64,000 nucleotides of DNA from Undaria pinnatifida (taxonomy: Eukaryota; Sar; Phaeophyceae; Laminariales; Alariaceae), in NCBI GenBank assembly GCA_012845835.1, contig JABAKD010000035.1, positions 186,001-250,000 of the forward strand, read 5' to 3'. Shown here one piece after another: positions 31,067-41,260 of the stretch. Within the stretch, counting starts at the first letter, position 1. Each line of letters begins with the position of its first letter. A program made the position numbers and the translations under genes. The notes beneath the pieces are model-generated. The model was given only the letters and a program-made list of their open reading frames with translations. It did not search any database and was not told the DNA's origin.

Positions 31067-31892
31067 TTATTCGCTCGAAATTGGCTTGTCGGTGTTTAAC
31101 GGGAGGAATACTGAGCTGATCGTTCGTTTTACCATGGAGTTGAAGCTTGAGCTTAATTTGGCGGCGCAACGCTTCTTGTATGGCCTCATCTCTACCGAGT
31201 CGAAGGCAGAGGTATTCGATGAGGATGTCTTGGTAATCATGTCATCGTTTGGGAGTTGACCGCCCCGCTGAAATAAGGGTTGCAACCAGACCTCGTAGCT
31301 CGTGTGGCATTTGGAAAGCACAAGCTTCTTCCATGCATATAGAGTACTCCTCGTGGCCCGTGCCGAGAGCCAAGGTTCTCGCGGTGCCATGAAATGGGGG
31401 GTATGCCATCGGTGTTTGTTGCGGGGAGGTGGTTGTACGCAATTCGAGGAAAGATCTAGCGGCAGTTTTACTGGGGAGCCGGAGATAAAATAGATCACCA
31501 ACGGCTGGAGATTGGAAATTACGGTGGCAGACGTGGGGCAACGCTCGTTGAGAAACGGTGTTTCCGTAAGTGTCCAAAAAATTTCGGGGGTGCGGAGTAG
31601 AAGGGGCAGGGGCGTCATTTCTTGTTTTAATAATGATGTAAGTTTCGAAGTAGTCAAGTAGTGTACGAGATGAGAATTTTTCATGTCTTGGTCTCTCCAA
31701 GTATCTCATAAGAGCTAAAATAGCAGTTTTCGCTAATTGTTGGCGTTCATCAATTGATTGTTGCTGGAAAAACGACGTTGTTGTCGCCCTCAACGCGTAC
31801 GTGAACGAGAGAAACTGCAGGTGTACGGTTGAGATTGCTAAAGCAGTACGCTTCAGCCCCTGATACATACCTTGTCTTTCGATATTGGTCAA
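31067..31892 (-). pseudogene. Helitron RepHel middle region
   Basis: Two overlapping frames give NFLDTYGNTVSQRALPHVCH, AVGDLFYLRLPSKTAARSFL, ELRTTTSPQQTPMAYPPFHG, GTGHEEYSICMEEACAFQMP and ELRGLVATLI. The pattern G-x-L-F-Y-L-R-L-L...SF-x-L-R-T...W/EE-x-x-EA...LR-x-LF is characteristic of Helitron proteins just before the helicase. Confidence 0.8.
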
Positions 31893-32244
31893 TTTCGCTG
31901 GTTATTCCGGATATCCTTGCCTCCATCCTGTCAGCGCCGTTAATTACGTGTCAAAGAGGTATTTTACACAAGACGCAGCGGTAACGATGCCAACGCATAT
32001 ATGACAGCTGTATTTTAGAAGGAGATATGGGTTGTAGGGGACAATCCATTGTTTGCCGATTTCGACGTCTTTGAATACTCCCTCACCTTTTTCGCGAAAT
32101 GTCAGGTTGTCATGTTATCTGTTTATTTGTATTCTGCGCGGCCTGCGTTCCCATTTTGCGGACGCGGTCGTTCTGAATAGTTGAGGGTAGTATAAATTAC
32201 AGAATTTTACGCCAGCTAGTTTCCATGCACGGAGAGTTGACGTC

Positions 32245-32610
32245 ATGTGCTCCGCAAGGCCAATGGACCATGAACTTGAACACCTTCTCACGAAGGCATC
32301 CGTTTGCTATGGACTCAGAAGGAAGTTGGGCACACATCCAGAATCTAATTCGTTGAGTGTGTCCGGACCATCGCCCTTGAATTTGATAACGATATGCGAA
32401 TGTGGGAGTCCTCGTTTTTGGAATTCGATGAAAGACATGTGGTAGTCGTACCGTCCGAAGACTTCACCGCTTTTAATACCTGCCGATATTTCGGCAAGTT
32501 CGGGTTAAAAACACGATAACATAAAGCCGGGCGATCAGATGTCGCTTGATGCGGTTTTAGGTTGTCGGCAATTTCTGGGCATTGAAGATTCCAAGTAAGT
32601 GCAATCATGA
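32245..32610 (-). pseudogene. Helitron Rep (HUH) domain remnant
   Basis: The minus strand reads MIALTWNLQCPEIADNLKPH, QATSDRPALCYRVFNPNLPK and, after a frame change, EFQKRGLPHSHIVIKFKGDG. The PHSHI segment (about 32390-32412) is the two-histidine HUH metal site typical of Helitron_like_N. It continues TLNELDSGCVP. The HUH site is intact at sequence level although the frame is broken. Confidence 0.82.
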
Positions 32611-32739
32611 GGTGGGGCTTTCCTCGAAGGTTAACAACGGCGAGTGCATGTCATATATGGCTGGTAGTACGGTAGTCTATACTGGTAGGTGTACTTATCA
32701 TATACGGCCGTACGTGCTGCTGCACTGCTGTACTGATGT

Positions 32740-33960
32740 ATCGGGTTGATCGGCGGGTGGTGGGTGCACTGGGTGGCGTGGCAAGCGGGTGGTTAATTTC
32801 CCATCACGAGTACAAACCAAAGGCATATATTTGCTGCTGTACGCACTGCTGGACTGCTGTGTCACATGATGGTTGGGTTGTTCGGATGGTGGATGGGTTG
32901 GTCGATGGGTGGGTAGTTGGGTGGGTGGGTGGGTCGTTTCGTACCTGGGTGGGTGTTTTCGTGCCTGTGGGAGGTGGCCGTGTTTTCGAAGGGTGGACGG
33001 GTTGGTCGATGGGTGGTTGGGTGGGTACTTGGGTGGGTACTTGGGTGGGTGGGTGGGTGGGTGGGACGTTTCGCAAGTGGGCGGGTGTTTTCGTGCCTGT
33101 GGGAGATGGCCCTGTTATTTTTTTCACTGCTGTGCTGCCGTTGCTATCTATATGGTGGTTGAAGTTGGTCGGTGGGTGGGTGGCTTAGTCGGCGGTGGGT
33201 GTGTCGGGGCGTACGTGGGTGGATGTTTTCGTGCTTGTACACCGGGAGGCTGTGGCATGATTCGGGCATTGCAATACCGAATGTTGGCGATTGGAACCGA
33301 CCAAATAACGATACAAACATGACAGCTTACCAGGGAAACTAATCAGCACAGCTTAAATCAAATGAAGGGATGGTCTACAACCAATCGGATTAGTAATCAC
33401 CAAAACACCGGAGTAATCAGCAATCAAAATCAAATGAAGGGATGGTCTACAACCAATCGGATTAGTAATCACCAAAACACCGGAGTAATCAGCAATCAAA
33501 ATTTGGCGTGCGCTAGTATGGTATTCTTGTAGATGAACTTATAATATACCGCCGTGCGTGCTGCTGCAGTGCTAAACTGCTGTATTGAGTTGGTCACTAG
33601 GTGGTGGGTGGGTGGTGGGTGCACTGGGTGGCGTGACTGGCGTGCGGGGGGAAATCCCATCACGAGTGCAAACCAACGCATTTGTTGGATGCCGTACGTA
33701 TTGCTGGACTGCTGTGTCATGTGGTGGTTGGGTTGTTCGGAAGGCGGACGGGTTGGTCGGTGGGTGGGTAATTGCGTGCCTATGGGAAGTGATCCTGTTC
33801 ATTTTCTTGCCGATGCAATGCCGTTGCTATCTATGGTGATTGGGTAAGTTGGTGGATGGATGGCTTGGTCAGCGGGTGGGTGGGTCGTGTGGTACGTGGG
33901 TGGGTGTTTTCGTGCCTGTACACTGGCCGGCTCTGGCATGCTTCCGGGGTACCACCGAAT
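32740..33960 (+). repeat. TGGG/GGGT-rich array, two long diverged copies
   Basis: The segments about 32741-33290 and 33580-33975 align: GGTGGTGGGTGCACTGGGTG, CCATCACGAGT-CAAACCAA, CTGGACTGCTGTGTCA, GGTTGGGTTGTTCGGA and many (TGGG)n runs, ending in GACCAAATAAC-ATACAA. The frames encode only Val/Gly/Trp low complexity. The runs could form G-quadruplexes on the plus strand. Confidence 0.75.
33356..33499 (+). repeat. perfect 72-bp tandem duplication
   Basis: AATGAAGGGATGGTCTACAA recurs with a period of 72 bp and no differences between the copies through CAGCAATCAAAAT, so the duplication is recent. Diverged relatives of the unit follow at about 34145-34270 and 34540-34620. Confidence 0.92.
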
Positions 33961-34019
33961 GTTGGTGATTGACACCGACCAAATAACCATACAATCGTGG
34001 TATATTATTTACGGAAAAA

Positions 34020-34790
34020 AATAGCGAAAATGAAACTAAATGAAGGGTGATTGACAACGATGACAACGACCACGCCCAACAAGGGTATACTAAACGACGA
34101 TACAAACATATATTAATCACGGAAATAATCAGCAAAAAAATCATTAAATCAACGGATAAACTACAACTAATCTGAGCAAGAATCACGGAAACACCGAAGC
34201 AATCAGCTATCAAAATTTTGATGATACACCAAAGCAATCAGCTATCACAATTTGTGTGATACACCTAACTGATCAGCTATCAAAATTTTGGTCCTCACAA
34301 AAAAGTAGATTAAATGGAGGAATATTACATTACCTGGTAAAGAAGTAATCGTGATTTAACTGATCAGACTGAAACCGAAAATACAAAAAAAACAGGCAAC
34401 CACGAATGATTAATCACGGACGACACCTAAATAGTCAATAACGTTATGTTGTTCATACTATTCACAAACGACATGCCAACCAAACATACATTTTTTTATG
34501 CAATCATCGTAAACTAACCACTGAAGCAATCCGCAAAAAAACGTAAATCAAGGGATGTTCTACAACTAATATTACCAATAGTCACGGAAACACCGAAGTA
34601 ATCAGCAATCAAAATTTTGATTATCACAAAATACTTATTTACTGCAGGAACATTATGCCACCTGGTAACTAACTAGTCGTGATTTTACTGATCACAGAGT
34701 GAAACCCATAATACAAAAAAATCCGACAGCCTTGAATAATCAATCACGGGCATAATAAAATAGTCAAAGACGTTTTATTTACCATTACTA
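34020..34790 (+). repeat. AT-rich diverged repeats, ~400-bp spacing
   Basis: Blocks such as ATCACGGAAACACCGAAG-AA, TCAGCAATCAAAATTTTGAT and TACCTGGTAA-GAA-TAATCGTGATTT-ACTGATCA occur at about 34145-34400 and again at 34540-34780. They share the GATGGTCTACAAC core with the 72-bp duplication. No gene is seen. Confidence 0.6.
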
Positions 34791-35037
34791 CTGGTATCAC
34801 TTCGAGTATATTCGAAAGCAACGGCGTACCTTGATCTTCCACAGTCTCTTCGCACAGCGGGTGTGTAGGCCTTGGTCCTCAGCCTCGTTGCAACCCCTGA
34901 CGATCGCGGCGCCTTCGAAAAAATCCCCGGTACAGCCGTATCTAACGCCCGTGAAGGTCGAGCCTTCGATGAAGGCGACGCAAGTAGTCTGATCAAATAT
35001 GAGAAAACGGTGTGCGTGAGTTACGTATTACGGTTAA

Positions 35038-36215
35038 AAACAATCTATTGAACGGTGTGATTGTTTCAACTCTGATGGTTCGGCATGCGTCAGCCAATTG
35101 CATTTTTCTTTTATGCCGAGCCCAAGCACAGCACCACCGAACCATCTGCGATGGACTTACACCGATCACCCAATCATCACATCAGCCGCATCAAAACTAT
35201 TTTCACTCTAAAAAAACAAACTATCGCCGCCCTTTGCGTTTGTGCAATTGCACAGCAGCCGCCCGCAGGAGTCGTTCTCGAATTTCTTGCAGGAACAGTC
35301 ATGGAATAATAAGTGCAGGTTCTCGTCGAACAGGGGGTAAACGGAAGGGATGGAAAAAACACGGATTCAGCGTAGCCTGTGCAGCGAACGGGAGGTAAAC
35401 GAAAGGTGCGGTAAAAACACGGATTCAGGTTGTAGCTACTACTGAAAAATAATGCGTACGCCCAATGCGCTCAATGCACACAACGACGGAAGCGTGACTG
35501 TTGTACGATACTGTTTTGTTCTTGTTTTTCCATTAAAAAGCGCAACGCATACTTCTGCTGTATATGATTGCAACGAAAGGGTGACCGCTGGACGAGCACG
35601 AAAGCGTTTGTAGTGCTCTATGAAACTATTAATAGTACTGGTATGTATACACGTCAAATAGCATCTCGGTGGGTTGGGGTTGGGCGAAGGGAGAACCGCG
35701 GAAAGAAAGCGCGAAAAACAAATTATGCTTACGTGCTCTTCCGTTGTCGTTGGTTGCCTCCACCAGCTTCCCGATGGAGACGCAAGCCAAGCAGTAGGTT
35801 TTGGAGGACTTGGACGGGTCCCGGTCCTTGCAGAATAGGTTGGCGACGAAATCAGGTCTTAGCATCCTTGTACACGCCGCGGTCGCAAACGTCGAAAGAC
35901 GAGTTCTTCGCCTTCTTCACGGCCTAACTCCCGAGACAATCCTCCTCGGAACACGGCTGAATTTTGGGGCTCCCCGGCTACTTCCAAAGGACGATTGACG
36001 CCAGTAACCTCCGGTGCGGGTCTACTCTTCTTAGCGGGAGACCGCTTGAAAGCGTCCGACATGGAGCCGTGATGCGGCTAACGTGATGACCGGGTGGTGG
36101 GGGTATGTCGGCGAGGATAGTTATGCGGTGCTCGTGCGCCCGACAAAAAAACGTTGCAATTGGCCGACGCATTGACGCGTACCGAATGATCAAACCGGTA
36201 GCCGTTCAATAGATT
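35038..36215. mobile_element. 1.2-kb element with ~150-bp inverted terminal regions
   Basis: The left arm (about 35038-35205) and the reverse complement of the right arm (about 36050-36215) share CAATCTATTGAACGG, TTCGG-A-GCGTCAGCCAATTGCA, a GAGC(C)CAAGCACAGCA-like stretch and ATCACATCAGCCGCATCA. The arms are imperfect. The middle holds decayed coding sequence on the minus strand. The structure fits a cut-and-paste transposon relic; superfamily and target-site duplication could not be settled. Confidence 0.55.
35730..36062 (-). pseudogene. decayed exon inside the inverted-repeat element
   Basis: On the minus strand an ATG at 36060-36062 opens MSDAFKRSPAKKSRPAPEVT. After frame changes the sequence reads VKKAKNSSFDVCDRGVYKDA, then DFVANLFCKDRDPSKSSKTY and CLACVSIGKLVEATNDNGRA, ending at a donor-like GCAC|GTAAGC. 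The C...C-L-A-C spacing after an aromatic/charged block is reminiscent of a BED-type finger, as in some transposases, but this is a weak resemblance. Function unknown. Confidence 0.35.
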
Positions 36216-36284
36216 GCAACAGGCTTTCCACGAAAACGGAAACTATACTGTACCGTCCATACCGGTATTGCTCTGCGTTCGCCT

Positions 36285-36605
36285 GATTGAAACCGATACG
36301 CGTTCGCGAGACTAACATACAATTCACTAGATTGTTCGACTGTCGGATAATATACGCGTAGAATACTGTTCTTAAACCTGTCAAACGGTATCAGTATTGC
36401 TCGGTCTTGGCATGATTAATATTGATAAATTGATACCCGTTCGCGAGACTATTATACAATTCACTAGATTATTTGACTGTCCGAAAACTACGCTTAGAAT
36501 ATTGTTCTTAAACCTGTCTAACGCATGAAACACCCAAGAGAAAAAACGAAAATTAACTAGAATACTGTTCTAAAGCCTGTCTAACGCATGAAACACCCAC
36601 GAGAT
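36285..36605 (+). repeat. tandem repeats, ~135-bp unit
   Basis: The block GTTCGCGAGACTA, CAATTCACTAGATT-TT-GACTGTC and AGAATA-TGTTCTTAAACCTGTC-AACG occurs at about 36300 and 36435. A shortened third copy lies at about 36555, with AACGCATGAAACACCCA. Confidence 0.75.
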
Positions 36606-36789
36606 GAAAAAAAAAACGCGTGAAACACCAAAAAGAAAAAAATGGTAATAACGAGAACAAATCAAACACAACAAAATGTATTTCCGGTTCGCGGGACGGT
36701 AAAATATACGGTTAGCAGGACAGTCGTGTGCTACGCCGCGTTCGAGAGGCGCATGAAATTAAAAAAAGCTTTTAATGAAGAGAGCACAG

Positions 36790-36975
36790 CACGCCCGGTG
36801 AGATACCCCACGAGCACGCCAGAGGCTGCCCCCGGCAGCGTCGGGAGTGGCGAGCAAGGCGAGGCACGTCCTGTAATCAGCTCGCGAGAAGTGGACCGCA
36901 GCTCGAATTACCTCGAATACGGCCGAAATTCTAGTCTATATCGGAGTCCTCGGCTGTTCTCGTGCAAGCGTCAAA
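36790..36975 (+). repeat. dispersed module A, copy 1
   Basis: It matches 46228-46405: GAGCACG, CCGAGGC/CCAGAGGC, CCCCCGGCAG, GTCGGGAG and GGCGAGCAAGGCGAGGCAC, then GAGA-GTGGAC, GCTCGA-TTAC-TCGAA and GGCTG(C/T)TCTCG-GCAAGC. Confidence 0.75.
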
Positions 36976-37079
36976 CTCAAAAATATCTGTCCTTGCCAGG
37001 GGGGCAAAGCGGCGGGCTGCCGCCCGCCTTGGCGCCACGCATGCCCGCAAGTTTCGAGGATGCATAGTATGTATACCTA

Positions 37080-37300
37080 TAATTGTCATTTTCCCTTCTG
37101 TTGTTGGGCATGTCGCTTCGTGCTCGCACTTTCATCCAAAACGCCAGAAGGGGTGGGCAAAATTCGGACCTTGGCGTCACGTTGCCCGAGGTTTGGGCGC
37201 GATCCGTGCCAACGTGTCGCGCGTGGCAAGCCCTTTTGACCTTTTTGGCCTTGGGCACATTTAAGGCAAATCCCCGGGTTTCCGCAAATTTGCAGATGAC
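37080..37300 (+). repeat. module B (inverted relative at 48350-48570)
   Basis: The reverse complement of 48350-48570 matches: CATGTCGCTTCGTGCTCGCA, TTTTGGCCTTGGGCACATTT and CCGCAAATTTGC-like ends, with CACGTTGCCCGAGGTTTGGG against CATGCCGGAGGTTTTGGC-like sequence. No gene is seen. Confidence 0.7.
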
Positions 37301-38570
37301 AGACAGCAGACAACATGCGGAGACGCAACGCTACATACTACCTTGCCGCACAGCAGCAGCAGTTGGCAACAATATGTATTATGTGCGCATAATAGCGTGT
37401 GCTCGCTACGCTTCGGCGTGATGCTCGTGTCGGAGCCTGCCATTTGTCACCCCACCATACCACACATTTCTGCTGTGCTGCCGCTGCCTCCGCATGTCCA
37501 TCGATCGCGCCATGATGTCCGCAAAATCCTCGGGGTTGAGGTTCCCGCATCCCCTATCCCCGTATACGTACGTACGATTTGGGGAGGCAGTTCTTTCCAC
37601 GCGAAAAAAATCAGAATTTTTTGCCAAGATCGCAGATGACACACGGCAGACAACATGCGGAGAGCACAACGCTACAACCCTGCCGCACAGCGGCAGCAGT
37701 AGGCGACACCATGTACGTGTGCATGGCGTGTCCTCGCTATGCTGCCACGAGCTGTTTGTGTCGGAGCCCGCCGTGTGTCACCCCACAATACCACATATTT
37801 CTGTTGTGTTGCTGCTGCGTGCGCATGCCCATAGGATGCCCATAGATCGCGCCACTTTGGGCGGAAATATGGGGACCTTTGTAACATTAACTTATATACC
37901 AACCTGTACATAACCACTATTTTTACGTCCATACCAGGGGTAATGTTTTGTGTCTAAAATTCTGCCCACACCACAGATGACAGGCACCAGACAACACGCG
38001 GACAGAACAACATTATGCGTACAACCCTGCCGCACAGCAGTATTAGAATACATCATGTACGTGCGCGTGGCGTGTCCTCGCTATGCTGCGGCGAGTTGCT
38101 TTTGTCGGAGCCTGTCATCTGTCACTCCGCCATACCGTATATTTCTGCTGTGCTGCCGCTGCGTGGGTGTGCTCATTGTCGCTTAACTTTGACGGAAATA
38201 CAGGGACCTTTAGAATAATAATTTGGAGACAAACCAATCCTTACATTTTATTCCACAGAGGCAGTTTTTTACGTACGTCATTTTTTACGGAGATTTCTTG
38301 CCCACGTCACAGATGACAAGACACCAAACAAAATGCGGGAAACACGATGCCGTGTTGTACGACCCTGCCGCCCAGCAGCAGCAGCAGGCAGGGCCATGTG
38401 CGCGTGCCGTATTCTCTCTATACTGCGGCAAGTTGTTTTTGTCATAGCCTGTCATGTATTGTCCTGTTCCTTGCTCGTGCTCAATAAGTGCTCTATACAT
38501 TGCATTATACAGTACGCCACGTCCTACGCCATCGGTGTGGGTTTGTCATACCGTGCTCCTTATCGCTTCC
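37296..38570 (+). repeat. tandem array, ~330-bp unit, four copies
   Basis: Each unit starts CAGATGACA-AC-GCAGACAACA, then CAACGCTACA/CCCTGCCGCACAGCAGCAGC, CATGTACGTG-GC-TGGCGTGTC, CTCGCTATGCTGC, TCGGAGCCTG, CACCCCACCATACCACACAT, TTCTGCTGTG and TGCCGCTGC. Starts are near 37296, 37627, 37968 and 38306. Inverted relatives occur at about 46920-47600. Confidence 0.8.
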
Positions 38571-38689
38571 TGGCCATCCCTTATTTAAGCTGGAGTTCGA
38601 AGCGTGGCCCTCTCCTCGGCATCATACATACGTATCATACATTCGAGAGTGTTTTGTCAACAACGACATCAAATCGCGGTCATGGGCAT

Positions 38690-38895
38690 GTCAATTGAGT
38701 ACCCAAAAAGTGCAAAAAGTGCTGCTATTGAGTACACCCCAGAAGCATTGCGGTTCAATGCGAAATCGTTATTTTTTCCGAGCAACATTTTTTTCATGTA
38801 CAAGAAATGGTCATCGCGTCCGGTAGTGACAATAATGTGTCCTTGCGCTACTCCCCTACACACTTCCCGGAGTAGAACCTTGTATGTATTATGAG
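38690..38895 (+). repeat. module D (inverted relative at 46405-46625)
   Basis: GTGCAAAAAGTGCTGCTATT, GAGTACACCC-AGAAG, TGGTCAT-GCGTCCGGTAGTG, TGTC-TTGCGC-ACTCCCCTA and a terminal GAACCTTGTAT match the reverse complement of 46405-46625. Confidence 0.8.
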
Positions 38896-39240
38896 TATAG
38901 GATTATAGGTAAATCGATGCTGTGCATGCGACAGTACTGCCAAGGGGTGCATTACAAAGAAATCGTGTTAATCTGGTGCAGTAGACCACAGATATAAATT
39001 GCGTCATCCGGCACACCACGACTAACAGCAGCAGCAAGCAGCACCATTGCAGCTGCAGTAACAGCACGATAGCAACACACAGAGATGCGGCAGCAGATAA
39101 ATACATGGCGGGTGGATACAAATACACACTCTCACGCCGTACAGCAGCGTACAGCAGCCTAACAATAACATATCAGGTCCAGGTACCCTGTTGTGGACCA
39201 CACACGGTGCCAAACAAAAAGAGACGAAAACAACAATATA
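38896..39240. other. short non-coding stretch, nothing recognised
   Basis: CAGCAG-rich, with GGTACC-type words. No gene or long repeat is seen. Confidence 0.4.
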
Positions 39241-39249
39241 AAAAAAAAA

Positions 39250-39480
39250 ACTGGAAGCGCTCCGGCGGGAATTGAACCCTCGACCGCATACTCAAAAGGG
39301 ACGCAAGCTACCGTCTAACGACACGTTGTTTTACATGATCACAGAAAAAGACGGAAGCGCCCCGGCTGGAATTGAACCCTCGACCGCATACTCAAAATGG
39401 ACGCAAGCTACTCTCTAATCAAACGTTGTTTTACGGGATTAAAAAAAAAAACGGAAAGCGCTTCGACGGGAATTGAACCC
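39250..39480 (-). repeat. tandem tRNA-like units with Pol III B box (pseudo-tRNA/SINE-like)
   Basis: Three units (39250-39345, 39346-39440 and one cut by gypsy-2 at 39480) carry, on the minus strand, GGTTCAATTCC, a perfect Pol III B-box/T-loop word. It is preceded about 35 bp upstream by TTAGACGGTAGC-like A-box sequence. The 3' part ends GCGCTTCC. A full cloverleaf does not form: the T-stem has mismatches and there is no matching 5' acceptor strand. These are tRNA-derived repeats, not functional tRNA genes. Confidence 0.5.
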
Positions 39481-39805
39481 TGTTGACAGTGGAGCACCAG
39501 AGTGTAGTGCTGGTGGTAAGATACGACCTGATCTTTTTGGTGGTGATTGGCTGTTGAGGATCTGACGTAGTGTGTGAACGTTATTTTGATCTGAAGACAG
39601 TAGGAGTTTGTACTTATCCTCTTCTGGATTCTGATATGGAGATTCAGGGATGAAATCAAGATCGCTTGTTTTCTTGTGTTCGGAGCTAACATAACAAATT
39701 CTCTCTCCTTTCCTAGCACCCGAAAGGTGCTGACCAGCCCCCCTCAGGCCAAGGGGGGATGCTTTCTGGTCAAGTAGACCTTGCCTAGCTCAAGGCGTGT
39801 CTACA
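39481..39805 (+). repeat. 5' LTR of gypsy-2
   Basis: It starts TGTTGACAGTGGAGCACC and ends GTGTCTACA. It matches 45070-45396 over its whole length with scattered substitutions, so the element is not recent. It contains CTCTCTCCTTTCCTAGCACC and the palindromic CAGGCCAAGGGGGG/TTGCCTAGCTCAAGGC blocks. Confidence 0.92.
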
Positions 39806-39966
39806 ATTATCGATAACTTTGGTGAACACACTGAAGTTAGTCAAGGACTTTCGGTAAGGATCGATACAGCAGCTACGGGTAGCTGCGAATTGCGCCGCGT
39901 CTCGGTAATACAAGATTGAGAGAAGAGCCGAGACGCCTATAGCTGAACAAGGGATCGCCGCAGGAT

Positions 39967-41260
39967 ATGTCCCAACGTCGCTCCCAGCATGGAGGAGTGG
40001 CAGCAGCAGAAGGCGGGGGATCGCAGGGCCCCACGTCTGCTGATGGTGAGGTTCGCATCGGGTTGAATGACCTCATATTGGGAAATGGTCCCGGCGCTCC
40101 ACACTATGGACGGTTTTTTTCACAGGCAGCATTGCTCCGCTTCTATACCCGATACGCTGAGTACGAGCGGGCGATGGAACTCAGCAACAACGCACAGTCT
40201 ATCTCGCGCCCTGTGCTGCCGGTTGCTCAGCTGCTTCGTCAGTCCATCCGTTCGAGCCTGTCGTGGACGTATTTTGATGGGACTGAATTACAGGAAGACG
40301 ATTTACGCGAGGCGCTTGCGAAGCACGCAGAATGTTGGACCGACGATTCTAACAACCCAACCATTGCGGCGGCTGAGGTGCCGTCGGGTGACCATGGGGC
40401 CCAAAGCTACTGCTGTAGATCGGATTGACGCCTTCCATAGCCGCCTTGAACAGTACCTTGAAACCCCAGTGCTGAACGCGTTTTCCGTGACACGCTGGGT
40501 GCTTACAAAAGAGGTCCTGCAGCCGTCATTAGTAAAGCACTGGTGGCTGGGTTGAATCCCCCCGAGTTTCAAGGTTGAGCATCAGCTCAAAATGAGAGGG
40601 GCCTGAAAGGACAAACCAAAGAAAATTTTGATCTGGTGCGGGAGGTGGCCGTCGAATGGCGCACGGTGGAGATGGTTGATAAGCAGCGGCACCAAACAGG
40701 TACTGGTCGGGTGAATTCGCGCGGGCAGTCGTCCGCAAAGCCGTTTCCCGGCGTATCGGCCGGTGGGGCGGCCGATGAGGCCTTTACCGCGGTGGTTACC
40801 TGTTTCGAATGCCGTAAGCCCTGTGCACACCTTTCCTTCGAAGGCCTCCTCGTCGCCCGCGGGGGGGCGGGGGAACGGGGGTCATGCGTCGTCCACGGGG
40901 CGTGGACGACCGCCGCCGCCGCCGCCGCAGCAGCAGCGACCACAGCAGCAGCGGCAGCCGCAGCAACGACAACCGCAGCACTCGCAGCAGCAGCAGCGAC
41001 CACAGCAGCAGCGGCAGCCGCAGCAACGACAACCGCTGCACTCGCAGCAGCGGCAGCGTTTCTTGGCGCATCAACCAGGCTCGACGCCCTTTTCAGGAGC
41101 GGGGAAGGGTTACGGGGGGGCATCTTCGACTGCTTTCCATCAGCGCCACGTTGGCGGTTGGTTTTCTCTTGTGACACCGAGCCCGCGGGCGCGGGAAGAG
41201 CGACCGCATTTTTACCCCCGCACCCGATCCCGTCTTCCGCTAATGCCCCGGCATCGGTAA
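39967..41260 (+). pseudogene. Gag of gypsy-2 (frameshifted) with Gln/Pro-rich C-terminal part
   Basis: The ATG at 39967 opens MSQRRSQHGGVAAAEGGGSQ, then FSQAALLRFYTRYAEYERAM and LPVAQLLRQSIRSSLSW. After a frameshift near 40390 it reads TAVDRIDAFHSRLEQYLETP. Further on, CFECRKP looks like the start of a CCHC knuckle whose remainder is frameshifted. The next block, in the frame starting 40763, is a P/Q-rich run containing an exact 60-bp duplication. Gag packages element RNA. The frame is broken several times. Confidence 0.7.
40930..41049 (+). repeat. 60-bp tandem duplication in gypsy-2 Gag (CAG-rich)
   Basis: The segments 40930-40989 and 40990-41049 are nearly identical (CAGCAGCGACCACAGCAGCA, then GCGGCAGCCGCAGCAACGAC). 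In the Gag frame this is a 20-residue Gln/Arg/Pro repeat; the other frames give poly-Ala/Thr shadows. Confidence 0.9.

Larger units (their letters stand above)
29590..32610 (-). mobile_element. decayed autonomous Helitron (Rep-helicase)
   Basis: Minus-strand fragments occur in the order Rep (32610-32245), middle region (31900-31067) and PIF1-type helicase (30860-29650), as in Helitron RepHel proteins. Helitrons move by rolling-circle replication. The 5' TC and 3' CTRR ends with hairpin were not identified with confidence, so the limits given cover only coding remnants. Many frameshifts and stops show it is inactive. Confidence 0.8.

Noticed and set aside
32804-33322. Val/Gly/Trp-rich and Pro/Thr-rich ORFs of 100-150 codons
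   Set aside because: Low-complexity translations of TGGG/CCCA tracts with no domain and no conservation between the two array copies beyond the DNA repeat.
39250-39440. Two tandem functional tRNA genes
   Set aside because: The B-box word is perfect, but the acceptor stem has no 5' partner, the T-stem has mismatches, and no standard 72-nt cloverleaf can be drawn.
40885-41180. Long poly-Ala/Thr and Arg/Ser frames over the CAG-rich tract
   Set aside because: They are other-frame readings of the gypsy-2 Gag Gln/Pro-rich region and its 60-bp duplication, not separate genes.
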